A stretch of DNA of 64,000 nucleotides from Candidatus Obscuribacterales bacterium (GTDB lineage Bacteria; Cyanobacteriota; Vampirovibrionia; Obscuribacterales; Obscuribacteraceae). Both the position numbers and the translations under genes were made by a program. This document shows positions 44,497-53,847 of this stretch, piece by piece; the first letter of the stretch is position 1; each line of letters begins with the position of its first letter. The notes beneath the pieces were generated by a model. It had not been told where the DNA came from and made no database searches. It saw only the letters and a program-made list of their open reading frames with translations. The DNA lies in NCBI GenBank assembly GCA_021732085.1, contig JAKFVQ010000022.1:186001-250000 (forward strand), given 5' to 3'.

Positions 44497-44910
44497 GATT
44501 ACACTAACCTTTGCCTTTACACCACAGCTTCCCTTGTTAGTAGATAATGCCTCCTCCTTTACAATTTGAAAAGAGACCGGCCTCGACGTACTACGCATTT
44601 TCCGGGGGGCTAGACGCCTTAAATCCTACGCCCGGGGCGGGTTTACGATTAACCGGCGTTAAGATTGGCGGCAAAGTTCACAGCGCTTTTTGACGGTCTG
44701 TCTGCTGATAGGCTTATGGTGAGCTGGATTCAGTCGAATGATAAACTGCTCACTATTGCAATTGTTAGCGCGCTCTCATGCCAAGCTTCTGCCAAAATAA
44801 AGTCCGCGCCTGGCTTCCGCAAGGTTCCAATCTCTTAAGCGCCTCTCATCAAATTGCGATTGGAAGTCGGCATCATCATATGTAGGGAATTAAGCAGGGT
44901 CGAGTTATTT
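44497..44910. other. Intergenic region between divergent genes
   Basis: Contains an AAAGGAGGAGG sequence on the minus strand near 44550 that is not followed by a usable start codon, and a GC-rich inverted segment (CCGGGGGGC...GCCCGGGGC) near 44600-44640. No gene seen. Confidence 0.4.
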
Positions 44911-45456
44911 ATGTCAGAAAGCTTTTCTTTCGAGAAAGAACCGGCGTCGCCAAGACTCGTACATATAGGTGATCCGATCATTCGCTCTGTCTCGCGTCCA
45001 ATCAACTCCATCATCCAAGCTGCGAAAATCTGCCGCGTGCTTGCCGACAAGCTCTGGGAAATTCAGGGTGCAGGTCTTGCTGCACCGCAAATAGGCGTTC
45101 CATATCGCGTTTTCGTTTTTCAAGTGCGCAAGACTGAATTGTTTCCTGATCGGGAGGAATCAGCACTATACACAATGATCAATCCTGAGTTGGAAATCTT
45201 GGATGAGAGTACTGTTGCCGATTACGAAGGTTGTTTCAGTGTTCCAGGATTTCTTGGCTTTGTTCCGAGAGCCAGAGCCGTAAAAGTGCGTTGGACAGAT
45301 CCCGATGAAAGTAAGCGCGAAGAAGTCTTCGAGGACTATCGCGCGCGCGTGATTCAGCACGAAGCAGATCACCTGAATGGTGTTGTTTACGTAGATAGAA
45401 TGCCGGACATGGCGACATTCACCACACGCGAAAATTACTTGAAGAATCAGTGCTGA
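44911..45456 (+). CDS. def: Peptide deformylase
   Basis: 181 aa from the ATG at 44911; a TTG 57 bases upstream would extend it. All three motifs are present: GAGLAAPQIG (motif 1), EGCFSVPG (motif 2, with the metal-binding Cys) and QHEADH (motif 3, metal-binding His pair and catalytic Glu). It removes the N-formyl group from nascent proteins. Motif 2 has Phe in place of the usual Leu, seen in some type-2/3 enzymes. It overlaps the convergent hydrolase gene by 10 bp. Confidence 0.93.
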   Translation: MSESFSFEKEPASPRLVHIGDPIIRSVSRPINSIIQAAKICRVLADKLWEIQGAGLAAPQIGVPYRVFVFQVRKTELFPDREESALYTMINPELEILDESTVADYEGCFSVPGFLGFVPRARAVKVRWTDPDESKREEVFEDYRARVIQHEADHLNGVVYVDRMPDMATFTTRENYLKNQC

Positions 45457-46409
45457 GATTTCTTCTGTGCTGATGGAAATCCATCGGCTGTTAAGAGTGG
45501 GAATGGGATATGGTGATTTTGCAAGCTCATATCGCAGTCGAAGACCTGCATGAAAGCCTGGCTTTCCTTTGTTTTATCCATGCTGCCCAGCCTGGCGTTG
45601 CCGTGCAAAACTTTTGATAGCCATATTCTTGTATCGTGACTGTCGAGGTAGATTTTGACATTGGAGCAGCTGCTCTTAATCATAGGACTTTCTGCCATAA
45701 AGGTATCGCGGTCAAAATCGGGAGAGCAAAAGACGATTGATTTGAACTTATCGTCTCTTGGGCTGCGTTTGTATTCTGAAGCAAGAATGCGTAAAGACCA
45801 GGCGACCATGCGTGATCCCAAACTGTGCGAAACCACCGAGATGTTTGGATTATTGAAAGTCTGTCCGAGTTCGGCAAGTGTTTGGGCAAGTGGAAAAGCG
45901 CTCCACTCTGCGGTTGCTTCGTCGCCCATGTAGGCACTGTACTTGTTTTTGGAAGGCCAGGCAAAAACAACAACGGGAATCTGCAGGTTAGTTTCAAGCT
46001 TTCGCCCTAGTGAAATTGCTCCATCGAAGCTCTTGCGATATCCATGAACAAAAACTGCGAGCCGCTCGGAACCCGTGCCTTTGATCGCAGCTAAAAATTC
46101 TTCTTTGTCCTTAAACATTTTGATGTTTGCGTGCTCAACTTTTGTGCCTGGCTGAGCATCGGCGCCGGCTGGTATCATGCCGTATTGAAGATCTTGGGTT
46201 CGGTGCGAGTTGAATTCAATAGCACCCTTCTTGCCGATTTCCCTTTCTCTGTTTGTGACGAAGAACACTGGAAAAGGATTGTTCTGTGTGGTGCTCATAG
46301 CGGCAACCGACACATTATCTGGTTGTGCAATTGACGACGGGACGGCTGAAGCTGCGCTCAGCAAGATACTGAGCGAAAGCAACAATCGAAGACCTGAACC
46401 AGTGAACAT
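45447..46409 (-). CDS. Secreted alpha/beta hydrolase, DUF900-type
   Basis: 320 aa. Signal peptide, residues 1-29 (ends SSIAQ). AVFVHGYRKSFDGAI, VVVFAWPSKN and SVVSHSLGSRM give the oxyanion loop and Ser nucleophile as in the cytosolic relative at 19978-21204. N-terminal FFVTNRERE is typical of DUF900. Likely periplasmic esterase; substrate unknown. Confidence 0.87.
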   Translation of the reverse strand: MFTGSGLRLLLSLSILLSAASAVPSSIAQPDNVSVAAMSTTQNNPFPVFFVTNREREIGKKGAIEFNSHRTQDLQYGMIPAGADAQPGTKVEHANIKMFKDKEEFLAAIKGTGSERLAVFVHGYRKSFDGAISLGRKLETNLQIPVVVFAWPSKNKYSAYMGDEATAEWSAFPLAQTLAELGQTFNNPNISVVSHSLGSRMVAWSLRILASEYKRSPRDDKFKSIVFCSPDFDRDTFMAESPMIKSSCSNVKIYLDSHDTRIWLSKVLHGNARLGSMDKTKESQAFMQVFDCDMSLQNHHIPFPLLTADGFPSAQKKSQH

Positions 46410-46635
46410 TTTTCCGTGCGCAATAAAGAGATGATAAGAATGGCTGGGATTTTTCAGTGAAATAGCTTCTCTAGCGAGTGCTTTTACGGCGTAGCGCTTG
46501 ATTGCGGACTAAGGCACCATTTTCCCAACTGACATCATTATACACAGAATGCTGATGGTGAGGCGGAACTAATGAAAAATAGAAAATTCATTGAAAAATG
46601 TTTTCATTCGAATTGCGCTGAACTTTATCCAATGA

Positions 46636-47193
46636 TTACATCGCCAATCCTTCTGGATGTTCAACAAACTGTTTGTAGGTGGCTTGCACAGGCAGTGCTG
46701 ACGTTAGCCCCGGAACATCGCCGAACAAAGTGTTGCTAAGTGTGATCAAAGGTTCGACTCTTCCGGTTACGGTGACCTCGACCTGATAGAGGTAGCTTTT
46801 GCTTTCAACATTGCTGAGCGGGGAGCTGGAATGGATGGGATTTTTGCCCGCCTTTACAGGTGTTCCGAGTATAGCTATGTTCACATCCTTATCTTCAAAA
46901 TTGACTCCAGTGATGCCGTTGTCCCGCACGGAAATTGCATCTCTTCTTCCGATGTTCACGGCGGAAAGTTCGCCGTCATTCGCATTTTGCTGAAAGGTCT
47001 TTGCGCGAACGGCACTGTGAAGGGCATTTTGTGCGGCTGCATGCACAAAGGAAGTTCTGAATGCGATAAAGCTAAGGTCTGCCAACGGCAGCAAAAGTCC
47101 AAACATAAAAACGAATAGGACCACCGGCATTTCGCAGGTACTGGAACCAGCGTTTGAGCGGATTATTTTGGAGTTCTTGATGCCCTGTCCCAT
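46636..47193 (-). CDS. TadE/TadG-like pseudopilin-type protein
   Basis: 185 aa. N-terminal basic region then GSSTCEMPVVLFVFMFGLLLPLADL, a single hydrophobic helix with a conserved Glu position as in TadE-like pilus-assembly proteins, followed by a beta-rich exported part. No other tad genes are in the window, so it is isolated. CDS start at the first ATG. Confidence 0.7.
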   Translation of the reverse strand: MGQGIKNSKIIRSNAGSSTCEMPVVLFVFMFGLLLPLADLSFIAFRTSFVHAAAQNALHSAVRAKTFQQNANDGELSAVNIGRRDAISVRDNGITGVNFEDKDVNIAILGTPVKAGKNPIHSSSPLSNVESKSYLYQVEVTVTGRVEPLITLSNTLFGDVPGLTSALPVQATYKQFVEHPEGLAM

Positions 47194-47279
47194 TTCCCAA
47201 CCCTCCCAGGTTTAGCTTAGACGTATAGTCTCATTTAACTTGGGCAATTTCTGGGCAGTAAGTCAAATCAGGTTCAGAC

Positions 47280-47792
47280 CTACTTTTGCTCCGGATGTTG
47301 TTTTATCCATTGAAGAAATTGGCGTGCCAACTCTCCTTCTTGATCTTTGATGCTTGAAGCTATCTTAAACCAGGTTACAGCTTCCCTCAGATTCTGTTTT
47401 GTGCCTTGTCCTTTTGCATAAAGAACGCCGATGACGAATTCCGGACGCATATCACTATCGTCTGCCTGCTCGGCTGCTTTCTTGTACCACTCAAAGGATT
47501 TCTTGAAGTTTTGAGTGGTACCGCGACCGATGTAATAATAAGTGCCTAACTTGGTTTGGGCCTGATAGGAGCCCTTTTCGGCTTCCTGTTTTAAGAAAGA
47601 AAATGCCTCTGCTGGTCTTGAAGAAACACCTTCTGCTTCGACAAGATAGTTATATAGATCGAAGTTCTCTGGGTTCTGAACTTGCTGAGTCGTGCAGGCA
47701 GGCGCGACTATTATGATCAAAGCTACGATAAGAGTCCTGAAGAGCCACTCAAAGAGCAGGAATTCTCGAGTCTTTATTGTAGGTTTGAGCAT
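47280..47792 (-). CDS. Sel1-repeat lipoprotein
   Basis: 170 aa. Hydrophobic N-terminus ending in a lipobox-like VAPAC, so probably a lipoprotein with Cys33. Two Sel1-like repeats (AQTKLGTYYYIGRGTTQNFKKSFEWYKKAA and PEFVIGVLYAKGQGTKQNLREAVTWF). 20 bp downstream of the antiporter gene in the same direction, so likely co-transcribed. Confidence 0.8.
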   Translation of the reverse strand: MLKPTIKTREFLLFEWLFRTLIVALIIIVAPACTTQQVQNPENFDLYNYLVEAEGVSSRPAEAFSFLKQEAEKGSYQAQTKLGTYYYIGRGTTQNFKKSFEWYKKAAEQADDSDMRPEFVIGVLYAKGQGTKQNLREAVTWFKIASSIKDQEGELARQFLQWIKQHPEQK

Positions 47793-47812
47793 CGTTTTCT
47801 CCGGTTTCTACT

Positions 47813-49909
47813 TTAGATCTGCTTAAAATCGGCGGAAAGGTCATCACTGGTGCTTGCTGACATAGGGGCAAAGCGAGGCAGTTCGAAAACTTGCTCGAAT
47901 TTTTTCAATTGTTCCGCGTTGCCGACGATATAAATCTCATCGTCTGCATCAATTGGTATTTCAGGATCGGGATAGGCAATCGTCTTCGATTGCTTCTTAA
48001 GTGCCGCCAGTGTCGCCCCGGTTTGCTTGCGGATGTCCAGCTCGCGCAAGTTCTTTCCACTTATTTGATCGGATTGAACCTTGAACCATATTCCTTCCTG
48101 ATCATCTTCGTAATGCGTATGCACTTGAGCCAGCTCTATGTCCTTCGGATCCGTATTGAACAGCGAATAGCGCCGGCTCTTTATGCTTTCGAGCGCCCGG
48201 CTTATTTCAGCAAGAGGGCGTTGCATGCTGTTAAGCGTGAGACGAGTTATTTCAATGCTTGCTTCAAACTCAGGCTGAACAACAGCATTTACGCCTGCTG
48301 CGCGTAAAACTGGGATATCGCGAGCCCGGTGCACTCGAGCAATTATTTTTATCTCCGGATTCATCTCTCGTGCGATCGACGCAACGCCTGTAGATGCGAT
48401 CGGATCGGGTACTGTTAAAACCAGGCATGATGCTTTACGCAGATTCGTTTTCTCAAGAACGAGTCTCGAGAACGCATCGCCGTATATGTGTGGAATCCCT
48501 TTGATAGCGAGCTGTTCAATCATTGCAGCATTCAGCTCTACAACCAGGAATGGAATACCGTGCGCTTCTAAAACGTTTCCGAGATTCTTTCCGATTCGGC
48601 CATAGCCGCAGAGGACTACGTGATTATCCAGCCTGGAATTACTGTCCTCATCGCCATGACCACCAGCGTGAGCTGGGGCAGGGCTATTGGCTACTGCTGC
48701 TGCAGAGGCTCGGGCTTGCTTGAGGAACAAATTTGGCACGATGTTCATGAGCGTCGGTGTCGCAATCATGGTAACCACTGCTGCTGTCAGCGATAGGTTA
48801 TAGATGGAATCAGATATCAGCCCGGAATTTTGGCCTAATGTGAGAAGGATGAACGAGAACTCTCCAATTTGTGCAAGTCCGATGCCAACTAAAACAGCGG
48901 TTCGCAAGTTGTTGGTAACGAAGAAAGCACTCAGCATGCCGACAAGGGCTTTCCCAAGAATGAGGAAAATGACAAGAGAAAGTACTGGAACCCAGTTGTC
49001 GACTATGAATTTGCCATCAAGCAACATGCCGACTGAAACGAAAAATATGGTTGAGAAAATATTTCTGATCGGAAGCAAATCATGCAGCGCCTGATGCGAG
49101 AATCTCGATTGGCTGATCATGATCCCAGCTAAGAATGCGCCTAGAGCCAGCGATAGTCCTAAGACGTGGCTTAAGAGAGCTACGCCCAGACATAGGACAA
49201 GGATTGTTAAGGGAAATAGTTCGCGGGAGTTGCTCCCGGTAAAGTGTGTCAAAAATCTGGGAACTATGTTGGTCGAACCGACAATAACTAGTATGAGAAA
49301 GATCAGAGTTTTTCCAATAGATATGGCAAGCTCTGTGAAATCGAGACCATTGACTCCCGCTGCTGCTGCACCGGCGCCGTTGAGTTGGGCTAGTAATGGA
49401 AGGCAAGGAATTAGTAAAACGAGCGAAAGGTCCTGTACCAACGATAGGCTGATCAAAATCTGTCCATGCAAGGAATCTGATTCTGCACGATCTATCAAAA
49501 TCTTTGTGATGACAACGCTGCTCGACAGAGCGCACACGCAGCCAAATAGAAACGCAGAGCTGGCGCTTTCAGTCAGGTGAAAGAAAGTGGCAAACAAGCC
49601 TGCCAGTACGATGGTGAGCCCTATCTGCACAGCTCCTGCAGCGAAGATCTTTTTTGCAGAGGCAAATATTCTTTTTAGCGAAAGGTCTAAGCCGAGGGTG
49701 AAAAGAAGCATGGCGACGCCGAACTGCGCCAGCATTTCAATTTGGTCCGGTTGGCTTATCCATTTCAGACCATGAGGTCCGATGACAATGCCGCCTAGCA
49801 TGTATCCTGCAATAACTGGTTGTCTTAGCCTGGTACAAAGCTGCCCTGTAAGCAACGCGCTTGCCCAGACTAAAGCCAGATCGCGTATAGGTGCGATTTG
49901 CTCATTCAT
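47813..49909 (-). CDS. CPA2-family monovalent cation/proton antiporter (Kef/Ybal-like)
   Basis: 698 aa. Twelve membrane segments (about 10-395) with the CPA2 pattern (LLFTLGLDLSLKRIF, GAFLAGIMISQSRF). A TrkA-N nucleotide-binding domain follows (VVLCGYGRIGKNLGNVLEAHG, residues about 435-560), then a TrkA-C domain (IWFKVQSDQISGKNLRELDIRKQTGATLAAL, about 605-690). The regulatory domains suggest ligand-gated K+ or Na+ efflux. The start is the first ATG after a stop. Confidence 0.92.
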   Translation of the reverse strand: MNEQIAPIRDLALVWASALLTGQLCTRLRQPVIAGYMLGGIVIGPHGLKWISQPDQIEMLAQFGVAMLLFTLGLDLSLKRIFASAKKIFAAGAVQIGLTIVLAGLFATFFHLTESASSAFLFGCVCALSSSVVITKILIDRAESDSLHGQILISLSLVQDLSLVLLIPCLPLLAQLNGAGAAAAGVNGLDFTELAISIGKTLIFLILVIVGSTNIVPRFLTHFTGSNSRELFPLTILVLCLGVALLSHVLGLSLALGAFLAGIMISQSRFSHQALHDLLPIRNIFSTIFFVSVGMLLDGKFIVDNWVPVLSLVIFLILGKALVGMLSAFFVTNNLRTAVLVGIGLAQIGEFSFILLTLGQNSGLISDSIYNLSLTAAVVTMIATPTLMNIVPNLFLKQARASAAAVANSPAPAHAGGHGDEDSNSRLDNHVVLCGYGRIGKNLGNVLEAHGIPFLVVELNAAMIEQLAIKGIPHIYGDAFSRLVLEKTNLRKASCLVLTVPDPIASTGVASIAREMNPEIKIIARVHRARDIPVLRAAGVNAVVQPEFEASIEITRLTLNSMQRPLAEISRALESIKSRRYSLFNTDPKDIELAQVHTHYEDDQEGIWFKVQSDQISGKNLRELDIRKQTGATLAALKKQSKTIAYPDPEIPIDADDEIYIVGNAEQLKKFEQVFELPRFAPMSASTSDDLSADFKQI

Positions 49910-50023
49910 ATTATTGGCTCGCTAAAGAGTCCTGCTCTAATTTTTCAATGTGGTACTCAACTGGTTTGCAGTCTTGTACGGAGACATTTCATGCTTGTTG
50001 ACGCAAGGTCTCAGATGAGCCGA

Positions 50024-50383
50024 TTAGATCAAAAGTGCCCTATGCAGCAACCAGAGCTTTTGCTGTCCGAAGATTGGCGCAGCGCTGAGTTGGATTTGCG
50101 TACTTGGAATGGAATATCTGAATTTGAGTTCGGAGAAGCCCGCAACGGGCTTAGCTCCATCGTCGTTGCCAAATTTTTGAGCAATCTGTCCATTATCATC
50201 AGTGGACTTTTCAAAGACTGACAATGCTGCTGACAAACAAGCCTTCGCTTTTTGCCGCATTCTATTAGTATTGAAATCGGAGCCCAAGTCATTAATCGGT
50301 TGAACTGTTTCGAAGAAGCAAAGCAAGTTCAACGCCGTGACGGCAAAGAGGATAGCAAGCAAGCGCGATTTAAGGTCTTGCAT
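50024..50383 (-). CDS. Hypothetical protein with signal anchor
   Basis: 119 aa from the ATG at 50383, which has AGGAGG seven bases upstream; a longer open frame to 50518 has no ribosome site. A hydrophobic segment (LLAILFAVTALNLLCFF) near the N-terminus, the rest polar. No family recognised. Confidence 0.55.
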   Translation of the reverse strand: MQDLKSRLLAILFAVTALNLLCFFETVQPINDLGSDFNTNRMRQKAKACLSAALSVFEKSTDDNGQIAQKFGNDDGAKPVAGFSELKFRYSIPSTQIQLSAAPIFGQQKLWLLHRALLI

Positions 50384-51098
50384 ACGACGTCCTCCTAGAT
50401 ATGATTGTAGCAGCTTGAATAACCCTCTATCGAATAAAGCGGACGAATCTGCTGGAGCTGGCAGGTATATGCTCTTGCGCGCCCTAATTTGAGGTTTGAG
50501 ATCTGGCACGTATGACAAGCCTTTGAGGACTTTCGAAATGCTTGCTGATTCGGTTTTGAATAATCAACTAAGAAGCCTTGCTTGGTTGTCAAACGTGATG
50601 ACTCTTACCGCGATGTCTGTCTAAGAACACCGAATAGCTGTGGTCTTGAGATCGATACTGAGCCCAACTGTTCATGGCTATGCTTCTGCAAAATTAGCTC
50701 ACGTCCACTTATTGATTCTCATTGATGAAACTTCGGGGAAAGGATTCAAGCGCTCATTCCATCTGAACATTTGAACGACGATCAAATATGGACTCAATAT
50801 CTGATCGATTTGGAGATTTTTTGAGGCACTTTGTGTGCCTCTTTTCCGGATCGATATACGATTTGGCACCAAAAGCGATGGCATAGCATCACCTGCGAAA
50901 AAGGCTAATGTTAAATGTTTGAACAAACTAGACTTCGATGATCGAATCGATATCCTCCCTGCATATCGCGCAGCTTGACACGTTTTTTAACAGCTCATAC
51001 GATTTAGCCGTCTCAGAAATTTCAGCCGCAACCGCATCTTAAGCGGGCGCACACGATCTATATCATTTCGATATTTATAAGGAGCAAGCGAGCTCTCC
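50384..51098. other. Long intergenic region upstream of the min operon
   Basis: No gene supported; the minus-strand frame at 50699-50926 is not convincing. An intrinsic terminator on the plus strand lies at 50823-50845, so a small plus-strand RNA ending there is possible. minC starts at 51099 after a TTTATAAGGAGC stretch. Confidence 0.45.
50823..50845 (+). terminator. Intrinsic terminator not preceded by an annotated plus-strand gene
   Basis: GAGGCAC (50823-50829), loop TTTGT, GTGCCTC (50835-50841), then TTTT (50842-50845). It lies 250 bp before minC with no plus-strand CDS upstream for over 5 kb. Confidence 0.65.
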
Positions 51099-52226
51099 AT
51101 GTCAAAGATTGCAATCATCAGCCAAGCCGAACAAGGTGTCTTAATCGACATCAGTGGATGCCAATCGCTTGCAGAAGCGAAGCAGTATCTGACATCGACA
51201 TTGCAGGTATCCAGCCAGTTCTGGGAGGGATTGATCGTCGATCTGAATTTGGGACCACTGGTGCTCACGCCAGAGCAGGTCTCTGAGATTCAAACTTTTG
51301 TCGCTGAACTGGGTGTCCATCCGCGCCAGATATTCTCCTTGAGCCCGATAACGCGCGCATCACTTGTGCAGGCGCTAAAGGCGACTGAATTGGAAGCCGC
51401 ACTTACTGCTTCCGAACTTGGTCCTGTCGCTGACGCCGTAGAATTCTCGCCGACGCGTGTTATTCGCCAAAGCGAACAGACCAGATCTGACGTGCTAACA
51501 GCACAGGCTGCTGCTGGAACAACCGACGTTGCAGTAATGGAAGTTGTTAACACGGCTGAGTCTGTGACCGGCACCCTTGCGTCCTGCTCGCAAGTTGAGA
51601 TTGAAGAAAGCCTGCCAGGATTTACAGTAGTAAGTTTCTCGGAATGCAAGGCTGAAGCCGCTGTACCTAATGCAGTGCGTGCTGAAGTGCTTGGCACTGG
51701 CTTCGGTGGCAACCAACAAACCGAAGCTGGCTTTGCAGTCAATTCGATTTTGCCTGCCTCAAAGATTTTGCAGACCAGATTGATCGCCGCTGGTATCGAG
51801 CAGCCACCGGTTCCTCCAAAACCGGCACCGGAAGCTCCGAAGCCTAAGCTTGCGCAAGCACCTGTCGCTTCACAAAAACCTGGAACACCGGCAGTTCTGA
51901 TGATGAAGCAAACACTTCGCTCCGGACAGCATGTGAGCCACAAGGGACATCTGGTCATCATCGGCGATGTCAACCCGGGAGCTGAAATAGTTGCCGACGG
52001 CGATATCACGATCTGGGGCGCATTGCGCGGCATGGCTCACGCCGGCGCAAACGGAAACACCAACGCCGAAATTAGAGCACTAAAGTTTGAACCACTGCAG
52101 CTGCGTATTGCTAACGCCATAGCGCGCTCACCTGATCGGAGCAAGGGACATATCGTCTCTTCCGGTCCTGAGACCGCGCGAATTGTAGAAGGCAAAATTC
52201 GCATAGCTGCGAGCGACCCTGAATAA
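51099..52226 (+). CDS. minC: Septum site-determining protein MinC
   Basis: 375 aa, longer than the roughly 230-residue E. coli form. The N-terminal domain and a long Ala/Pro-rich linker precede the C-terminal beta-helix (HVSHKGHLVIIGDVNPGAEIVADGDITIWGALRGMAHAG...AIARSPD), which is the MinC_C signature. MinC blocks FtsZ assembly away from midcell with MinD. First gene of the block; minD follows 43 bp downstream. Confidence 0.9.
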   Translation: MSKIAIISQAEQGVLIDISGCQSLAEAKQYLTSTLQVSSQFWEGLIVDLNLGPLVLTPEQVSEIQTFVAELGVHPRQIFSLSPITRASLVQALKATELEAALTASELGPVADAVEFSPTRVIRQSEQTRSDVLTAQAAAGTTDVAVMEVVNTAESVTGTLASCSQVEIEESLPGFTVVSFSECKAEAAVPNAVRAEVLGTGFGGNQQTEAGFAVNSILPASKILQTRLIAAGIEQPPVPPKPAPEAPKPKLAQAPVASQKPGTPAVLMMKQTLRSGQHVSHKGHLVIIGDVNPGAEIVADGDITIWGALRGMAHAGANGNTNAEIRALKFEPLQLRIANAIARSPDRSKGHIVSSGPETARIVEGKIRIAASDPE

Positions 52227-52269
52227 CTGAGTAATAAAAGTTTCGAGATTCTCCAATGAGGACTGAGGA

Positions 52270-53085
52270 ATGACTGGCAGAGTAATTGTAGTAACATCGG
52301 GCAAAGGTGGCGTCGGTAAGACCACCGCTTCTGCCAACATCGGGCTTGCGCTGGCCGCAAGCGGACCCTCGGTCGCGCTTGTCGACATGGACATCGGGTT
52401 GCGCAACCTCGATATCCTCATGGGGCTCGAGAATCGCGTGGTTTATAACCTTGTCGATGTCGTCGAGGAGAAGTGCAAACTTCGCCAGGCCCTCGTAAAG
52501 GATAAGCGCCTTCCTAACTTGAATCTTTTGCCGGCAGCGCAAACGCGGGACAAAACCGCAGTTAACGCTGACCAAATGAAGAAGCTCACGGAAGAGCTGA
52601 AAGGCATGTTCGATTATGTTTTGATCGACAGCCCAGCCGGAATTGAAAGCGGATTCCAAAATGCTATAGCTGGTGCTGAGGAAGCAGTGGTTATTTGTAC
52701 GCCCGAAATGTCCGCTGTCCGCGACGCTGATCGCGTGATCGGATTATTGGAAGCGCGCAAGGATGAAATCAGTCAGTATCGATTGATCATCAATCGCATT
52801 CGTCCTCATATGGTGAAGAGCAATGACATGATGAGCGTCCAGGACGTTCTGGAAATCTTATCAGTCAAATTGCTCGGAGTCGTTCCTGAAGACGATCAAG
52901 TAATCGTGTCCACCAATAAGGGCGAACCTCTCTCGGGATCGTCCGATAACCAAAAAGCTGGACAAGCATATAGAAATATCGCCAAACGCTTGCAGGGAGA
53001 GGAAGTTCCGTTCCTTAACTTAGACGCTATGGACGCAACCTGGTTTACCAAGGTTGTAAAATTCTTCAATCCCGCGCGAGTCTAA
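52270..53085 (+). CDS. minD: Septum site-determining protein MinD
   Basis: 271 aa. Deviant Walker A GKGGVGKTT at residues 10-18, switch regions and an ATPase fold of the ParA/MinD type, with LIDSPAGIE and RLIINRIRPHMVK. The amphipathic C-terminal helix (TWFTKVVKFFNPARV) would bind the membrane. ATP-dependent membrane binding recruits MinC and is released by MinE. GAGGACTGAGGA precedes the ATG. Confidence 0.97.
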   Translation: MTGRVIVVTSGKGGVGKTTASANIGLALAASGPSVALVDMDIGLRNLDILMGLENRVVYNLVDVVEEKCKLRQALVKDKRLPNLNLLPAAQTRDKTAVNADQMKKLTEELKGMFDYVLIDSPAGIESGFQNAIAGAEEAVVICTPEMSAVRDADRVIGLLEARKDEISQYRLIINRIRPHMVKSNDMMSVQDVLEILSVKLLGVVPEDDQVIVSTNKGEPLSGSSDNQKAGQAYRNIAKRLQGEEVPFLNLDAMDATWFTKVVKFFNPARV

Positions 53086-53104
53086 TTGGTGGAGGAATAT
53101 TACC

Positions 53105-53362
53105 GTGCAACTTTTAGATTGGTTATTCCGAAAAAGTAGCGATGACGCTCGATCGAAAGCCAAAGACCGCATGAAGCAGATGCTCATACATGACAGACTC
53201 GAGCTCCCGCCGGATCGCTTGTCAAGTTTGGAAGAGGAACTGGTTGCTGTTGTCTGCAGGTATTTTGACATCGACCGCGACACAACGCGCTTCGATCTGC
53301 AACAATATGAGAGAAAGGCAGCCTTGATTGCCAACTTCCCTCTGGTAAGGTCAAAGACTTAA
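53105..53362 (+). CDS. minE: Cell division topological specificity factor MinE
   Basis: 85 aa starting at GTG (GGAGG upstream). The N-terminal helix with SKAKDRMKQMLIHDRL is the MinD-binding/membrane part, and the C-terminal topological domain follows (LEEELVAVVCRYFDIDRDTTRFDLQQ). It stimulates MinD ATPase and sets the oscillation. 19 bp after minD. Confidence 0.93.
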   Translation: MQLLDWLFRKSSDDARSKAKDRMKQMLIHDRLELPPDRLSSLEEELVAVVCRYFDIDRDTTRFDLQQYERKAALIANFPLVRSKT

Positions 53363-53368
53363 ACGTCC

Positions 53369-53845
53369 ATGGATTATGTATCCAAATTGCAGCAAGCATC
53401 AGCTCTAATCTGGTGCCGGCTGTTGGCCCGCCAGGAATTTCTTTCATCTTTGATGTTTAGTCCGCGACGCGTTCGGCGCTCGGTGGAGCGTGTTGAAGGA
53501 AGCGAAGGCTTCCCGCCTCCTGCTTCTGGAAATTGGAGCGCGCTCTCTGGACTCTTCGCAGATTTGAATCCCAGCGATGATGGGAGCTCAGGCTTCCAGC
53601 CGGAATCTAGTGGTCGAAGCGAATGGATGTTGAATCGCGACGAGAATGGAAGCACAGGCTCCCAGCTCGGTTCTAATATTCGAAGTGAATGGATATTGAA
53701 TCACGGCAAGAATTGGCGCGCAGGCTTCCAGTCTGATTCGAAGGCAGCTAAAGCACATTCATTGCGCCGGCAGTATTTGCGTGCGTCGCTTCTTCGCAAG
53801 GCAAATCCCTGCTCGCGAAGATTTAGACCGAGCGCGGGTGCCTGA
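53369..53845 (+). CDS. Hypothetical protein between minE and rodA, partly made of repeats
   Basis: 158 aa, starting 6 bp after minE and ending 2 bp before rodA, so it fills the gap exactly. Residues about 60-125 are 2.5 copies of a roughly 28-residue unit (DGSSGFQPESSGRSEWMLN, ENGSTGSQLGSNIRSEWILN, KNWRAGFQSDS). Their DNA resembles the REP-like elements of this genome (GGAAGC-CAGGCTTCCAG). The N-terminal 30 residues look like a normal protein start. Either a real gene with REP-derived coding repeats or an open but non-coding spacer. Confidence 0.45.
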   Translation: MDYVSKLQQASALIWCRLLARQEFLSSLMFSPRRVRRSVERVEGSEGFPPPASGNWSALSGLFADLNPSDDGSSGFQPESSGRSEWMLNRDENGSTGSQLGSNIRSEWILNHGKNWRAGFQSDSKAAKAHSLRRQYLRASLLRKANPCSRRFRPSAGA

Positions 53846-53847
53846 AC

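Noticed and set aside
50699-50926. 75-aa minus-strand protein
   Set aside because: Crosses the plus-strand terminator and has no ribosome site.
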